A DNA stretch of 64,000 nt from Alteromonas sp. M12 (GTDB taxonomy: Bacteria > Pseudomonadota > Gammaproteobacteria > Enterobacterales > Alteromonadaceae): the NCBI RefSeq assembly GCF_037478005.1, contig NZ_CP144164.1:4526001-4590000 (forward strand). The letters run 5' to 3'. Position numbers and translations under genes: made by a program. Of the stretch, positions 9,813-19,535 are shown piece by piece (within the stretch, counting starts at the first letter, position 1; every line of letters starts with the position of its first letter). The notes below the pieces were generated by a model. The model saw nothing but the letters and a program-made list of their open reading frames with translations, had not been told where the DNA came from and made no database searches.

Positions 9813-11276
9813 ATGATCATCTTTTTTATTTGTATTTCTATATTGCTCCTCGGCTACAAATTCTATAGCCCATTTGTTGAAAAACAGGCCGGCATAGATC
9901 CCAATATTGCCACTCCGCAAACGCGTTTTAGCGAAGGGGTCGACTATGTTCCTGTTCACCCTGTTCGGGCGTTTTTAATTCAGTTTTTGAATATTGCCGG
10001 TGTAGGTCCAATTTTTGGCCCCATCCTAGGTGCACTATACGGTCCAGTCGCACTGGTTTGGATTGTGTTAGGTAATGTTTTAGGTGGTGCCGTTCACGAC
10101 TATTTCTCTGGAGTGATGAGCATAAAGGAAGATGGCAAAAGCTTACCGGAAATCGCGGGGCACTACTTCAACATAGTATTTAAAGGTTTAATGCTTATTT
10201 TCACCGCTATGTTACTGTTTTTTGTTGGCGTGGTTTTTATCATGAGCCCAGCAGGTTTATTGAGTAACCTAGACGCTTTCCAAGATACCTTTTTGGCCAA
10301 TAATACCTTTTGGGTACTAGTAATCCTAGGCTATTACTTTCTCGCCACACTTTTGCCTATTGATAAGATCATTACCAAGTTTTACCCCATATTTGGATTA
10401 TTAATGATCGTTATGACGTCTATGATTGCCATTGCGTTGTTAATCGATGCTCCCCATCTACCTATCGCTGGCGACTTCTTAGCTTATTTTGAAGCTGACC
10501 ATGCTCACGACTTTTTAGCCCCTAACCCCGAAGGTTTGCCCACTTGGCCATTATTGTTTGTGACTATAACTTGTGGTGCTATCAGTGGCTTTCACTCGAC
10601 ACAAGCACCCATTATGGCCCGCTGTTTAACCAATGAAAAATACGTAAGACCTGTCTATTACGGCGCTATGATGTGTGAAGGCATTGTTGCTTGTGTATGG
10701 GCGTTAGCAGGTATTGCCGCTTTCCCGGAAGGCTATGCGGGTCTCAAAGCTATGCTGGATGCGGGTGGTCCAGGATTGGTGGTTAACCACATTGCAAATA
10801 GCTACTTAGGCGTATTTGGCGGTATTATGGCCATTGTTGCAGTAGCGGTGTTCCCGATCACATCGGGTGATACAGCGTTTCGCTCGTTGCGCCTAACTAT
10901 TGTTGATGCGTTTGATATTCCTCAGAGCATTCGCAATCGTCTGTTACTTGCTGTGCCTATTTTGGCTATTGCTTACTTTATGACGAAACTCGATTTCACC
11001 GTAATTTGGCGTTATTTTGCGTTCTCAAATATGTTGTTGTCTACCAGCGTGTTGTGGCTGGCCACGAAATATTTGTTCGACAGAGGCACATTTCATTGGA
11101 TCGCCAGTATTCCTGCTGTGATCACCACCGGAGTCACTATTTCTTACATCATGACAGCCGCAATTGGGTTTAATTTGTCTGCTGATTTGGGACGCCCAAT
11201 AGGCGCTGGAGTGGTGCTAGTTGGCTTTATTTTATTGGTGTTTATGCACAATAAATACAAAGCTGTTAAAGGATAA
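9813..11276 (+). CDS. Carbon starvation CstA-family transporter
   Basis: A polytopic inner-membrane protein of 487 residues of the CstA/YjiY family, which imports peptides or pyruvate. The conserved VHPVRAFLIQFLNIAGVGPIFGPI region, the GGAVHDYFSG motif and the ITCGAISGFHSTQAPIMARCL segment are intact. There are about a dozen hydrophobic spans. It is the short form: E. coli CstA is about 700 residues, but ~480-residue relatives are common. The ATG at 9813 starts inside the first transmembrane helix with a weak ribosome site, as is usual for the short form. It stands alone between a terminator and the CPBP protease gene; pyruvate or peptide uptake remains inference. Confidence 0.85.
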   Translation: MIIFFICISILLLGYKFYSPFVEKQAGIDPNIATPQTRFSEGVDYVPVHPVRAFLIQFLNIAGVGPIFGPILGALYGPVALVWIVLGNVLGGAVHDYFSGVMSIKEDGKSLPEIAGHYFNIVFKGLMLIFTAMLLFFVGVVFIMSPAGLLSNLDAFQDTFLANNTFWVLVILGYYFLATLLPIDKIITKFYPIFGLLMIVMTSMIAIALLIDAPHLPIAGDFLAYFEADHAHDFLAPNPEGLPTWPLLFVTITCGAISGFHSTQAPIMARCLTNEKYVRPVYYGAMMCEGIVACVWALAGIAAFPEGYAGLKAMLDAGGPGLVVNHIANSYLGVFGGIMAIVAVAVFPITSGDTAFRSLRLTIVDAFDIPQSIRNRLLLAVPILAIAYFMTKLDFTVIWRYFAFSNMLLSTSVLWLATKYLFDRGTFHWIASIPAVITTGVTISYIMTAAIGFNLSADLGRPIGAGVVLVGFILLVFMHNKYKAVKG

Positions 11277-11420
11277 CTAAACAATAAAACGATATTGCCG
11301 GCAAATTTAGAATAAAGTAGGACGAGATGGAACTCGTCACTGTTACCGTAAAAGAGATAAAAGAGTTTTATTCGTTAGTTTCAACTTAATCTAGCTCCAT
11401 ATACTCTGAAGGGATTTAAA

Positions 11421-12314
11421 TTGCACACAAACAAGCTTTATTCTGATGTCGAGGCCAACGGATGGATCCCATGGGCAGCACTTTGTCCAATTATTGGTGC
11501 AGTATTTGTGATTGGCTCAGTATTGCCTTTCCACCTACTTCTTACCAGCTTGGGCTTTATGACCGATGAAGGTGACTTCGCTGGCACATATGGACTGTTA
11601 CTTTTTCTACTTTTACCCTTCGCCCTTATGATCGCGATTGTTAGCCTGTGGACGTGTTATGTTGAGAAACGTCCGCTAGTTAGTATTGGCTTATCTATCC
11701 AAGAGGCAACCACTACCTTCCCTCGATACCTATTTTTTGGGATTGCCATGAGCGGCACAATCGTTTTTTTAATCGCGCTGGCAGGCGGTTATCAGTTAGA
11801 TGCGATTTTCCCGGCGTGGTCTTCAACATCCGAACTAGGGATGATATTCCTATTGCTGATTGGCTTTTGTATACAATCAAGTGCTGAAGAGCTGTTATTT
11901 AGGGGCTGGTTACTCTCTGCTATTACCCGCAAGTCTAACCTTCTGATCGGCATTACATTGTCATCATTGCTATTTACCTTACTGCACTTTGATTCAAGTG
12001 TTGCTTGGTATGTCGCGGTGGGCTCCTTCCTGTTTTCCGTATTTGCCTGCTCATTGGTCCTCTATACAAACAATATATGGTCGGCAATGGGTTGGCATGC
12101 TGGTTGGAATTGGTTTTTCGGATGTGGTTTTGAGATCCCAATTACAGGCGTAGATGTGGATGCTGCAGCGTTAATTATTCGCTTAATTCCAACCTCTGAA
12201 GTGTGGTTAAATGGTGGCGCTGGCGGGCCTGAAAACGGCATTATTAACCTTATAATATTAGCCATTGGAATAGGTGTTTTTCAATGGCTGAGATTACGCC
12301 GAGCTAAAACCTAA
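11421..12314 (+). CDS. CPBP family intramembrane metalloprotease
   Basis: A membrane protein of 297 residues with about eight hydrophobic spans and the CPBP/Abi motifs: the Glu-Glu pair in SSAEELLFRGWLLS (about residues 154-167), the His in LLHFDSS, and the HAGWNWFFG motif near residue 230. The family resembles CAAX prenyl proteases (Rce1) and can process membrane peptides; bacterial substrates are mostly unknown. Start is TTG 11421, preceded by GAAGGGA at 6-nt spacing. A hairpin at 12314-12337 ends the transcript. There is no bacteriocin or antimicrobial cluster nearby, so an immunity role is unsupported. Confidence 0.85.
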   Translation: MHTNKLYSDVEANGWIPWAALCPIIGAVFVIGSVLPFHLLLTSLGFMTDEGDFAGTYGLLLFLLLPFALMIAIVSLWTCYVEKRPLVSIGLSIQEATTTFPRYLFFGIAMSGTIVFLIALAGGYQLDAIFPAWSSTSELGMIFLLLIGFCIQSSAEELLFRGWLLSAITRKSNLLIGITLSSLLFTLLHFDSSVAWYVAVGSFLFSVFACSLVLYTNNIWSAMGWHAGWNWFFGCGFEIPITGVDVDAAALIIRLIPTSEVWLNGGAGGPENGIINLIILAIGIGVFQWLRLRRAKT

Positions 12315-12337
12315 AAAACCTCAATAAAGAGGTTTTT
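12314..12337. terminator. Bidirectional Rho-independent terminator
   Basis: AAAAACCTC and GAGGTTTTT pair around AATAAA. T runs are available on both strands, and the hairpin lies between the converging CPBP protease and CoA-transferase genes. Confidence 0.85.
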
Positions 12338-12360
12338 AGGTTAACGTCACAAACTAGTTG

Positions 12361-13875
12361 TTACATATGACCTTCATTTTCAAAACGTTCGTGCCAGCTA
12401 AGGGCTTCGCTTAGTAAATGCGGAGTATGCATGCCTCTGCCTGAATGTAATGCTCTTTCATAATAATCTTGCAGCGCAGGACGATAACTAGGATCAGCAC
12501 AATTGTTGATTATCTCTCTGGCCCGTTGACGCGGCGATAGCCCACGTAAATCTGCTAAACCGTGCTCTGTCACTATTACTTTCACATCATGTTCAGTGTG
12601 ATCCACATGAGATACCATAGGCACGATAGATGAAATAGCACCATCTTTTGCAATAGATGGAGACACGAAAATAGATAGATAACCGTTACGAGCAAAATCT
12701 CCGGAGCCACCGATACCGTTCATCATTCGAGTGCCCATGATGTGGGTAGAATTCACGTTACCGTAAATATCCGCTTCGATCATGCCGTTCATTGCAATTA
12801 TACCTAAACGTCGCGCCAATTCTGGATTGTTACTGATATCCTGTTGACGCAGAATAATTTTGTCGTGGTACAAATCGATATTGTCATCAAACTCTTTAAG
12901 TCCCTCTGGACTCAACGAGAATGCCGTTGCTGAGGCAACACTCAAAGTGCCGGATTTGAGCATTTTCAACATACCATCTTGAATCACTTCAGTGAATGCC
13001 GATAGGTTTTTAAACGGACCCGCATCTAAACCTTCTAAAACAGCATTAGGGATGTTTCCTACACCAGATTGAATAGGTAACAGTTCTTTTGGCAAACGAC
13101 CTACTTCAATTTCCCGTTGGAAAAAATCAAGAATATGCTGAGCAATTTTCTGCGAAACCTCATCAGGTTGTTTAAACGGAGAATTTCGATCTTCCGCATG
13201 GGTTTCAACTACCGCAATCACTTTATCAGGAGGGCATTCAAAGTAGAACTCGCCAATACGGTCAGCAGGATCGGTAAGCATAATAGGTTTGCGGTTAGGC
13301 GGTAATGCCGTGCCATAATAAATATCATGCATGCCCTCAAGCTTAATATTTTGTTTGCTATTCACTTCCAGAATGATTTTATCGGCCTGTTCTATCCAGG
13401 TTTTATTGTTACCAATGGACGAGGATGGAATTAGCTTACCGTCTTCGCGTATTCCAGCAACTTCAATAAGGGCAATATTCATTTTGCCTAAAAAGCCAGA
13501 CCAAGCATATTGTGACACTTCTGAAAGATGCAAATCGACATAGTCCATAGTGCCGTTGTTAATTCTATCGCGACAAATAGGATCACTTTGGAATGGCAGT
13601 CTCATTTCGATACCATCGACTTCGGCTAAAACACCATCAAGCTCAGGAGCTGTCGATGCGCCTGTCCAAAGGCTAATACGGAATGGATCATTGCCCTCTG
13701 CATTTAAGCGTTTGATACGTTCGGCTAACGCCTTCGGTACTGCTTTTGGATAACCTGCCCCTGTAAACCCACTCATGCCGATATTAGCACCTGCGGGTAT
13801 CAATTCAGCGGCTTGTTCTGCACTCATAACTCGCTCTTTAAGTGTCGGACAAAGAATTCTAGAAGTTGCTGACAT
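12361..13875 (-). CDS. Acetyl-CoA hydrolase / succinyl-CoA:acetate CoA-transferase family
   Basis: A 504-residue cytoplasmic enzyme of the ACH1/AarC/ScpC family, which moves CoA between succinyl-CoA, acetate or propionate and hydrolyses acetyl-CoA slowly. It has the N-terminal GANIGMSGFTGAGYPKAVP glycine-rich loop, IPNAVLEGL and the C-terminal GGSGDFARNGYLSIF block. MSATSRILCPTLKERV is the native N-terminus, giving start ATG 13875 with AGAGAAG upstream; the extra 23 codons to 13944 are not family-like. It is convergent with the CPBP gene and probably monocistronic. The physiological reaction is most likely acetate activation or overflow; the sequence does not settle succinate versus propionate specificity. 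Confidence 0.9.
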   Translation of the reverse strand: MSATSRILCPTLKERVMSAEQAAELIPAGANIGMSGFTGAGYPKAVPKALAERIKRLNAEGNDPFRISLWTGASTAPELDGVLAEVDGIEMRLPFQSDPICRDRINNGTMDYVDLHLSEVSQYAWSGFLGKMNIALIEVAGIREDGKLIPSSSIGNNKTWIEQADKIILEVNSKQNIKLEGMHDIYYGTALPPNRKPIMLTDPADRIGEFYFECPPDKVIAVVETHAEDRNSPFKQPDEVSQKIAQHILDFFQREIEVGRLPKELLPIQSGVGNIPNAVLEGLDAGPFKNLSAFTEVIQDGMLKMLKSGTLSVASATAFSLSPEGLKEFDDNIDLYHDKIILRQQDISNNPELARRLGIIAMNGMIEADIYGNVNSTHIMGTRMMNGIGGSGDFARNGYLSIFVSPSIAKDGAISSIVPMVSHVDHTEHDVKVIVTEHGLADLRGLSPRQRAREIINNCADPSYRPALQDYYERALHSGRGMHTPHLLSEALSWHERFENEGHM

Positions 13876-14218
13876 TATTGCTTCTCTCTTGCAGTAAATT
13901 ATATCGGTTAATGTGCATATCAGAATACCAATAAAACGCCTCAAATTAACTCGTCCGAGATTAAAACGGATCTACGACTTTAGTCTTACGGGACAAAAAA
14001 GATAAATAAAAACAACAACTTAATATAATTTAAATGAACAGAGCAATAGCCTAGTGAAGTTTATATACGAAAGTCGTTTTTATAAATTTGTTAATACTGT
14101 CACCACTTAAGTTAACCAAAAGTTAACGTGATGTTTGTAGTGATGATTAGGCTGGTGAGTTTGTTCATTGCCATCTAATATAGAATGATAAAAATTACGC
14201 TATTTAGGGAGACAATTA
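13876..14218. other. Divergent promoter region, no gene seen
   Basis: This 343-bp AT-rich spacer lies between the CoA-transferase (minus) and the PAP2 phosphatase (plus). It contains the repeat GTTAACCAAAAGTTAAC at 14111-14127, which could be a small operator. No ORF with a ribosome site was found. Confidence 0.4.
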
Positions 14219-14911
14219 GTGCTAAAAACAGTGGTAGAAAAACCCTATATTAAGCAGTTTATGTTGCTTTTTTTATTTGCCGTGATTATTTGGGCGTTTT
14301 ACGAATTAGCTGGGTTTGCGGTGTTAGGTGGTACACCGCAGATAGATCAGAATATTATTCTAGCATTTCGTGATGCTAATGACCTTTCAGACCCCATTGG
14401 TCCTAAGTGGGTAGAAGAGATGATGAGGGACATTACTGCCTTAGGTGGGGTAGCAGTGCTAACCAGTTTCACCTTGTTTGTCACTCTTTTCTTACTCATC
14501 GAAAATAAACCCAAAATTGCAGCGCTATTAGTGTTAACCATTGTTTCAGGAATGTTGGTTAGCTTTTCATTGAAGTTTGGCATTACTCGCCCTCGCCCAG
14601 ATTTAGTCCCTCATGGCAGTTATGTGTATACCAGCAGTTTTCCTAGCGGGCATGCCATGCTATCAGCCTTGGTTTACTTTACCTTAGCCGGAATGCTGTC
14701 GTATTTGCCGGTGCGCAAACGGGTCAAAACCTACTTCTATGTGATCGCGATTATATTAACCTTATCAATTGGTGTGAGCCGAGTTTACCTAGGCGTGCAT
14801 TGGCCTACTGATGTAGTCGCGGGTTGGTTGATGGGGGTTGGCTGGGCGCTGTTGACACTAGTGGTAACACGATTTTTAAGAATGAAAGGACACTTATCAT
14901 CGAATCAGTAA
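14219..14911 (+). CDS. PAP2 family phosphatase
   Basis: A membrane phosphatase of 230 residues with about six transmembrane spans. All three type-2 phosphatidic acid phosphatase motifs are present: KFGITRPRPD (motif 1), FPSGHAM (motif 2) and SRVYLGVHWPTDV (motif 3, catalytic His). Such enzymes dephosphorylate lipid phosphates, including undecaprenyl pyrophosphate and phosphatidylglycerol phosphate, at the periplasmic face. GTG 14219 is the start, preceded by GGGAG at 14207-14211. It is a single gene bounded by a long hairpin at 14959-14993. Substrate is not decidable from sequence. Confidence 0.9.
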   Translation: MLKTVVEKPYIKQFMLLFLFAVIIWAFYELAGFAVLGGTPQIDQNIILAFRDANDLSDPIGPKWVEEMMRDITALGGVAVLTSFTLFVTLFLLIENKPKIAALLVLTIVSGMLVSFSLKFGITRPRPDLVPHGSYVYTSSFPSGHAMLSALVYFTLAGMLSYLPVRKRVKTYFYVIAIILTLSIGVSRVYLGVHWPTDVVAGWLMGVGWALLTLVVTRFLRMKGHLSSNQ

Positions 14912-14958
14912 TAGTTCGAACTGTGGATATAATACGAATGATTTTTAGCCAATAAACA

Positions 14959-14993
14959 TAGCCATGGGAGGATCAAAGTCCTCTCCATGGCTA
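14959..14993. terminator. Long hairpin between convergent genes
   Basis: TAGCCATGG pairs with CCATGGCTA, and the internal GAGGA pairs with TCCTC around TCAAAG, making a 14-bp stem with one bulged T. It separates the PAP2 phosphatase from the converging AztD-like gene. It lacks a T run, so it may act as a transcript-end or stability structure. Confidence 0.55.
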
Positions 14994-15016
14994 ACTAAGT
15001 CGACAACAATCAATAA

Positions 15017-16396
15017 CTAGTGATCGTGCGCTTCTTCGGCGATACCCAACCATTCAATACTGGAAGCGGCAAAGCCTAGTTCAATATCACTCACAACTTC
15101 GATAGTTTCCAAATCAATTTGCAAAACGTGTTGAGCAATGGGGTCAGATACATACACATAGTTTCCATTTTGTGCCATTGTCATACTGAAATTGATGCCA
15201 TCAGGCATATCGGCAATATCTTCATTCGAGATATCAAGGCTTTGCTCAAGCTCCCAATGGGTTTCGCCATCATGGTCGTGAGCACTAAGGATATTCAAAT
15301 AACCTTGGCTGTCCAACACCAAAAACATATCCCCTTCATAGGAAAACCCGTAAGCAACCGGACTGGCATCGCTTTCTGGTTGCCATTCAAGGGCTTCCAT
15401 TTCACTGTCTGCAGGGGCAATTTTAATTAAAATTGCCTCACCAGCATCGTGGCCTGAAGCGATACCGATAAAAGTATCATTCTCTTCATGACCATAAATA
15501 GTGCCGATTCTCAAACCGTCCAACACATCAATATTGGCAATTTTTTCAGCTTCGTATTCATCATCATGTGCGTGCGCGGCCAATATACCGTCACTGCATC
15601 CAAACACAGCGTAGCTTTCATTTATAGCGCTGCCATGCAAATCTGGACAAAGTACATCAAGCACCTGCTCTTGTTCATATTCATCATCATGCAAATGATA
15701 CAAAGCAACTTGGTCAGGTAATATTTTAGCCGCCGAGGTACTTTCTGCGTCATCACGACGCACAGTTGCCAATAAATACTCTCCTTTAGGTTCAACTGCA
15801 CCATGCATGTTTATATCATAGCTCAGAGTCGGCAGTAGGCTTGTCTCACCACTGATATCGGTATCCGTTGCAACCTGTATAGAAGCTGGTGTATTGGAGT
15901 CTGCATCGCCATCAAAGAAAATTGCCATCTGGCCATCATGATTAATAATATGGGTAGGTCGACTGCCAATGATTTGATAGTCACTCATCGCCGGACCTTG
16001 TTGGTAATCATGTAAATGCTCGCCATGATCCTCACGCCACATACCGCTATCGATAAAACCGACATAATCATCAGAACGACTAGCAATTACGGCATAACGA
16101 TAGTCAGCAGAGGAAGTTAGAGTGCTCGACGAATAGGTTAATGAAAACGAATCTAACTCATCCCCATCATCTAAATCGTAAATGGCAGCATTGCTATCAG
16201 AAGATAACACTGCCAATCGGCCCATTGATTCAATTAGGTATTCGTCATCACTGTGATCATGCTCATCTTCCGTTGAATCATCAACTTCTTCAATCGACTC
16301 TTTTTCAATAATGGTCGTTTCTGCATCACCGCAGCCGGTTAACAGTAGCGCGCTGATTGTCGCAGCGAGTAAAGAAAGTTTGCGTGTGGTTGTCAT
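15017..16396 (-). CDS. His/Asp-rich beta-propeller lipoprotein, AztD-like zinc metallochaperone
   Basis: A 459-residue lipoprotein: the signal peptide ends in the lipobox LLTGC (Cys ~22). The start of the mature chain carries EDEHDHSDDE and the C-terminus ends EEAHDH, both probable zinc-binding tails; HGEHLHDY and HDDEYE repeats recur inside. The rest is beta-rich with repeats like YVGFIDSGM and YVYVSDPIAQHVLQIDLETIEVV, consistent with a WD40-like propeller. This matches AztD, the periplasmic zinc chaperone first described in Paracoccus, although no aztABC transporter is present. The gene lies 36 bp downstream of the ZnuD-like receptor, so it should be cotranscribed from the Zur-type control region near 18840-18890. 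Role in handing zinc on in the periplasm is inference. Confidence 0.72.
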   Translation of the reverse strand: MTTTRKLSLLAATISALLLTGCGDAETTIIEKESIEEVDDSTEDEHDHSDDEYLIESMGRLAVLSSDSNAAIYDLDDGDELDSFSLTYSSSTLTSSADYRYAVIASRSDDYVGFIDSGMWREDHGEHLHDYQQGPAMSDYQIIGSRPTHIINHDGQMAIFFDGDADSNTPASIQVATDTDISGETSLLPTLSYDINMHGAVEPKGEYLLATVRRDDAESTSAAKILPDQVALYHLHDDEYEQEQVLDVLCPDLHGSAINESYAVFGCSDGILAAHAHDDEYEAEKIANIDVLDGLRIGTIYGHEENDTFIGIASGHDAGEAILIKIAPADSEMEALEWQPESDASPVAYGFSYEGDMFLVLDSQGYLNILSAHDHDGETHWELEQSLDISNEDIADMPDGINFSMTMAQNGNYVYVSDPIAQHVLQIDLETIEVVSDIELGFAASSIEWLGIAEEAHDH

Positions 16397-16432
16397 TGTT
16401 TATTCCTTATTGTGTGAAAAGTGATTATCGAA

Positions 16433-18826
16433 TTAGAAATTGCCTCTTATGCCCACGGCGAAACTACGTCCTGGGCGAGGGGCGATATCTTTAATAAATG
16501 AGGTATGTACTCGCGCTTCGGTATCGGTCAAATTTGTGCCTTTCAGATACACAGTGACGTCTTGATTCGACACAGGTATATCGTAAGCAACACTTGCATC
16601 AACCATGGTGTAACCATCGGTAGTGGTTTCATCCGTTGAAACATGGTTTTGGCTTTGATAGCGGGTCACATCTAAGTGGGCAGTTAGGCTGTCATCGACG
16701 TAGGCGAATTGCGTGCCGTAACGAAGTGGTGAAGTACGGGGTAAATTGCCACCGTCTTTTAATCGCGCGCGAACAAAGTCAGAGAACACAGTGGCTTTAA
16801 ACGTATCGGTTGCCTGCCATGCTATTTGCACTTCAAAACCATTTAAGACTACGTCATCGGTTTCAAATATATACACTGGTAACTCGTCAGTATGCTCTTC
16901 TTCTTCCGCATCATGATCGTGTTCTTCTTCATCATGGTCATGACTACTTTCAACATAAAGACCGGTATTGGTTTGATAATAGTAATTGTCTACTTGGTTA
17001 TAAAAAGCATTGAATACGAATGCCACATCACCTTGAGTCTTACGCAGTGTCAAATCAATGTTATTGGCAGTTTCAAGGTCAATGGTTTCACCAGAGAGCC
17101 CAATTTCTTCATCGTCTAGCGCAAATAAAGCGCCCACTTCATAGCTATTGGTGCCTATATGTGCGCCAAAAGACAGCAGCTCTGCAGCTGAAGGTGCACG
17201 CTGTGAACGTGAAACAGAAAGGCCAATATTATAACCAGGGGTGAAGTCCCAAACTAAACCAGCAGACACACTAACTGGCGTAAACTTATGAGCAACATCG
17301 AAAACCCGTGTGGCGGTTTCTTCATCGCCATGATCGTGATCATGTTCATCTTCTTCTTCGTCGTGCCCGTGAGCTTCAAGAACAGGAAGTAAAACGTTAT
17401 CGGCATCAATGGTGACACGCTCTATTCGAGCACCAAATTGTAATAACACATCTGCGAAGTGTTTTTCTTCCATAACAGCTAATGCAATGGTCTCAGACTT
17501 CGAAGGGGGAGTGAAAGCCTCTTCACCGACAGCTGAAACTTCGCTATTTTTATAATGAAAGCTGATACCACCATTCCAATCAACGAATGGGTTATGCATC
17601 ACGTCTACTTTGAGCTCATGTGTATCATTTTCGAATAAGGTACCCACCTCGCCATTTTCTATCTCGGCATGCTCGTAGTCAGTAAATGTACCTCTAAGGT
17701 TAACTTTATTGATCCACTGTGATTGCACATTTAATTCGCCGAGCAATTGCACCCGTGTTTGTTCTAGATCGGCAAACACACTGACGTCACCATCATGTGA
17801 ATGGCCGGGCACACCGTATTCACGGTTAAATTGCTCAACCGCAACGCCTACATAACCATCATCTAAGAGATAACTCGCGCCTAGAGTGAAACCATTTGAT
17901 TTTTCAGCGCTGTTTTCCACAACATAATCACCACCCTCTTCTTCTTCATGATCATGTTCATCTTCTTCGATCTCAGCTTCTACAGGCACTTCGTAATCAT
18001 TAGATTCATGCCAATAACCATCGGCGTAAAAACCAAACGACTCATACCCTGTGGTGAGATTAAAGCTCGCGAGCTTTTTATCATCAGCGGAATTGCTTTC
18101 AAGCAACCATTCACCTTGCGTGGAATTGTCAGTGGGAACACGTCCATCAACCACATTGACGACACCTCCAATTGCACCACTACCGTAAAATAAGGTGGCA
18201 GGTCCACGCAGGACTTCAATTTGTTGCGAAGTAGAAGCTTCAGTGGCCACTGAATGGTCAGGACCCACTCTGGATACATCACTTACGTCTAAACCATTTT
18301 GTGCAATTAGTACCCGAGGCCCACTCAAGCCTCGAATAATCGGGGTACTGGCAACATTACCGTGAAAGTTCGATTGAACACCTGGCAGTTTCTCTAAGGT
18401 ATCACCTAAGGTGGAAGCTTGTTGACGACGCAATGTTTCACCTGAAAGCACGCTTATCGGAGAGGCTGATTCCATCACCGACATATGGATGGGAGTCGCA
18501 ACTACGTCAATAACCTCAATAGGTGAACGAATTAAAGTTAACGCCAATTCTGTAACTTCATCTGCATTCAAAACGATGTCTTGATGAAGGTGAGCAAAAC
18601 CGGAAGCTGAGATATGAAATTCATTAACTCCTGCTCTCAAATCGTTAATTACAAAATATCCGTCGCTATCGGTATGGGTTTTGGCGTTTGTTCCTTCAAC
18701 CTTAACAAGGGCACCAGAAACGGCCTTCCCATCACTATTTTTAACCACCCCTTCGATAGATTGCGCCATGACGCTCGCAGGTATGAGCGCACTAACAAGT
18801 GCCACAATTCTCGATATTTTATACAT
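16433..18826 (-). CDS. znuD: ZnuD-like zinc TonB-dependent receptor
   Basis: An outer-membrane TonB receptor of 797 residues, predicted to import zinc. After the signal peptide (to AQS, ~22) comes a carboxypeptidase-regulatory-like domain (~23-110, GVVKNSDGKAVSGALVKVEG), then a plug (~125-235, with LRRQQASTLGDTLEKLPGVQ and VEVLRGPATLFYGSGAIGGVVN-type sequence) and the barrel. Three extracellular-loop segments are dense in His, Asp and Glu (EEDEHDHEEEEGG, GHDEEEDEHDHDHGDEE, SHDHDEEEHDHDAEEEEH), the hallmark of ZnuD. Start ATG 18826 has GGAG upstream and a proper signal peptide; the frame to 18859 is longer only by chance and would cross the candidate Zur site. It heads an operon with the AztD-like gene and is divergent from zur. 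Confidence 0.88.
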   Translation of the reverse strand: MYKISRIVALVSALIPASVMAQSIEGVVKNSDGKAVSGALVKVEGTNAKTHTDSDGYFVINDLRAGVNEFHISASGFAHLHQDIVLNADEVTELALTLIRSPIEVIDVVATPIHMSVMESASPISVLSGETLRRQQASTLGDTLEKLPGVQSNFHGNVASTPIIRGLSGPRVLIAQNGLDVSDVSRVGPDHSVATEASTSQQIEVLRGPATLFYGSGAIGGVVNVVDGRVPTDNSTQGEWLLESNSADDKKLASFNLTTGYESFGFYADGYWHESNDYEVPVEAEIEEDEHDHEEEEGGDYVVENSAEKSNGFTLGASYLLDDGYVGVAVEQFNREYGVPGHSHDGDVSVFADLEQTRVQLLGELNVQSQWINKVNLRGTFTDYEHAEIENGEVGTLFENDTHELKVDVMHNPFVDWNGGISFHYKNSEVSAVGEEAFTPPSKSETIALAVMEEKHFADVLLQFGARIERVTIDADNVLLPVLEAHGHDEEEDEHDHDHGDEETATRVFDVAHKFTPVSVSAGLVWDFTPGYNIGLSVSRSQRAPSAAELLSFGAHIGTNSYEVGALFALDDEEIGLSGETIDLETANNIDLTLRKTQGDVAFVFNAFYNQVDNYYYQTNTGLYVESSHDHDEEEHDHDAEEEEHTDELPVYIFETDDVVLNGFEVQIAWQATDTFKATVFSDFVRARLKDGGNLPRTSPLRYGTQFAYVDDSLTAHLDVTRYQSQNHVSTDETTTDGYTMVDASVAYDIPVSNQDVTVYLKGTNLTDTEARVHTSFIKDIAPRPGRSFAVGIRGNF

Positions 18827-18836
18827 CTCACTCTCC

Positions 18837-18858
18837 AATGTTATGTTATACTGTTTCA
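18837..18858. promoter_or_regulatory. Candidate Zur operator, receptor-proximal
   Basis: The minus strand reads GAAACAGTATAACATAAC, which shares the TATAACAT half-site with gammaproteobacterial Zur boxes (palindromes built on TGTTATA/TATAACA). It lies immediately upstream of the ribosome site of the ZnuD-like gene. The assignment is from motif resemblance and context. Confidence 0.5.
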
Positions 18859-18867
18859 ACCAATTAG

Positions 18868-18888
18868 GTTATGTTATAATGTATCAAA
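18868..18888. promoter_or_regulatory. Candidate Zur operator, zur-proximal
   Basis: GTTATGTTATAATGTATC contains ATGTTATAAT, identical to one half plus centre of the classical znuA Zur box. With the neighbouring site it forms a pair in the 211-bp divergent region between the receptor and zur, so it could govern both directions, including autoregulation. Confidence 0.55.
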
Positions 18889-19037
18889 AGCAAAGGCAAT
18901 CCTATAAATTGGAAAAAATATTAGTGCGGAAATTTGCATAGACAGGCGCAAACGAGCGTATTTCAACTAAACCTGCCCTTGTGGCTAATTTAGAAATAAC
19001 TGTCTCAAACTGCGAAAAGTCGGTAGGGAAAAAGACT

Positions 19038-19535
19038 ATGAAGTCTAGTGAAACAAAAAATTTGATTTCAATAGCTAGGTTAATTTGTGAAGAATCTGGT
19101 AGTAAGCTAACGGAAAAACGCCAGCATGTATTAGAAGTGTTATTCCAACTAAACACGCCGGTATCAGCTTACGAATTAACAGATCACTATAACTCTATAA
19201 TCGGCGCACCGATTACCGCAATGTCGGTTTATCGTATATTGGAATTTTTAGAAGCTGCGAAGCTAGTTCATCGCCTTAATTCGATTAACAAATACATCAT
19301 TTGTGCCCCTACTTTTGGTCCGTGGAAGCACCAACCTCCACTTTTTTTGATTTGTAAATCTTGTCAGAGCATAAAAAAAATCGAATTGGCGAATGACCTG
19401 ATTAAAACATTGTCTGAACAAGCGAAAAGTGCTGGCTTTCCGATTTTAGGTTCACAAATTGAACTAAATAGCATTTGCAACGATTGCTCTTCACAGAAGC
19501 ACAAAAAGAATTCATCTGGGGGTCTATCTATATGA
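19038..19535 (+). CDS. zur: Zinc uptake regulator Zur (Fur family)
   Basis: A 165-residue Fur-family repressor that should bind DNA when loaded with zinc. The winged-helix part contains LTEKRQHVLEVLF and SVYRILEFLEAAKLVHRL; the dimerisation part has the structural zinc CxxC pairs CKSC and CNDC, as in E. coli Zur, with SYV-like KYIICA between. ATG 19038 is chosen because AGGGA lies 9 nt upstream and it matches the Zur N-terminus; a GTG 57 nt upstream is in frame but has no ribosome site. The stop overlaps the merC start (ATGA), so the two are translationally coupled. Surrounding genes are zinc-type, which supports Zur over Fur. Confidence 0.9.
   Translation: MKSSETKNLISIARLICEESGSKLTEKRQHVLEVLFQLNTPVSAYELTDHYNSIIGAPITAMSVYRILEFLEAAKLVHRLNSINKYIICAPTFGPWKHQPPLFLICKSCQSIKKIELANDLIKTLSEQAKSAGFPILGSQIELNSICNDCSSQKHKKNSSGGLSI

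Noticed and set aside
11421..12314. Bacteriocin immunity role for the CPBP protein
   Set aside because: Abi/CPBP proteins can be immunity factors, but there is no bacteriocin gene cluster nearby.
14111..14127. GTTAACCAAAAGTTAAC as a specific operator
   Set aside because: A short AT-rich repeat of this kind is expected by chance in such spacers and is not tied to a known regulator.
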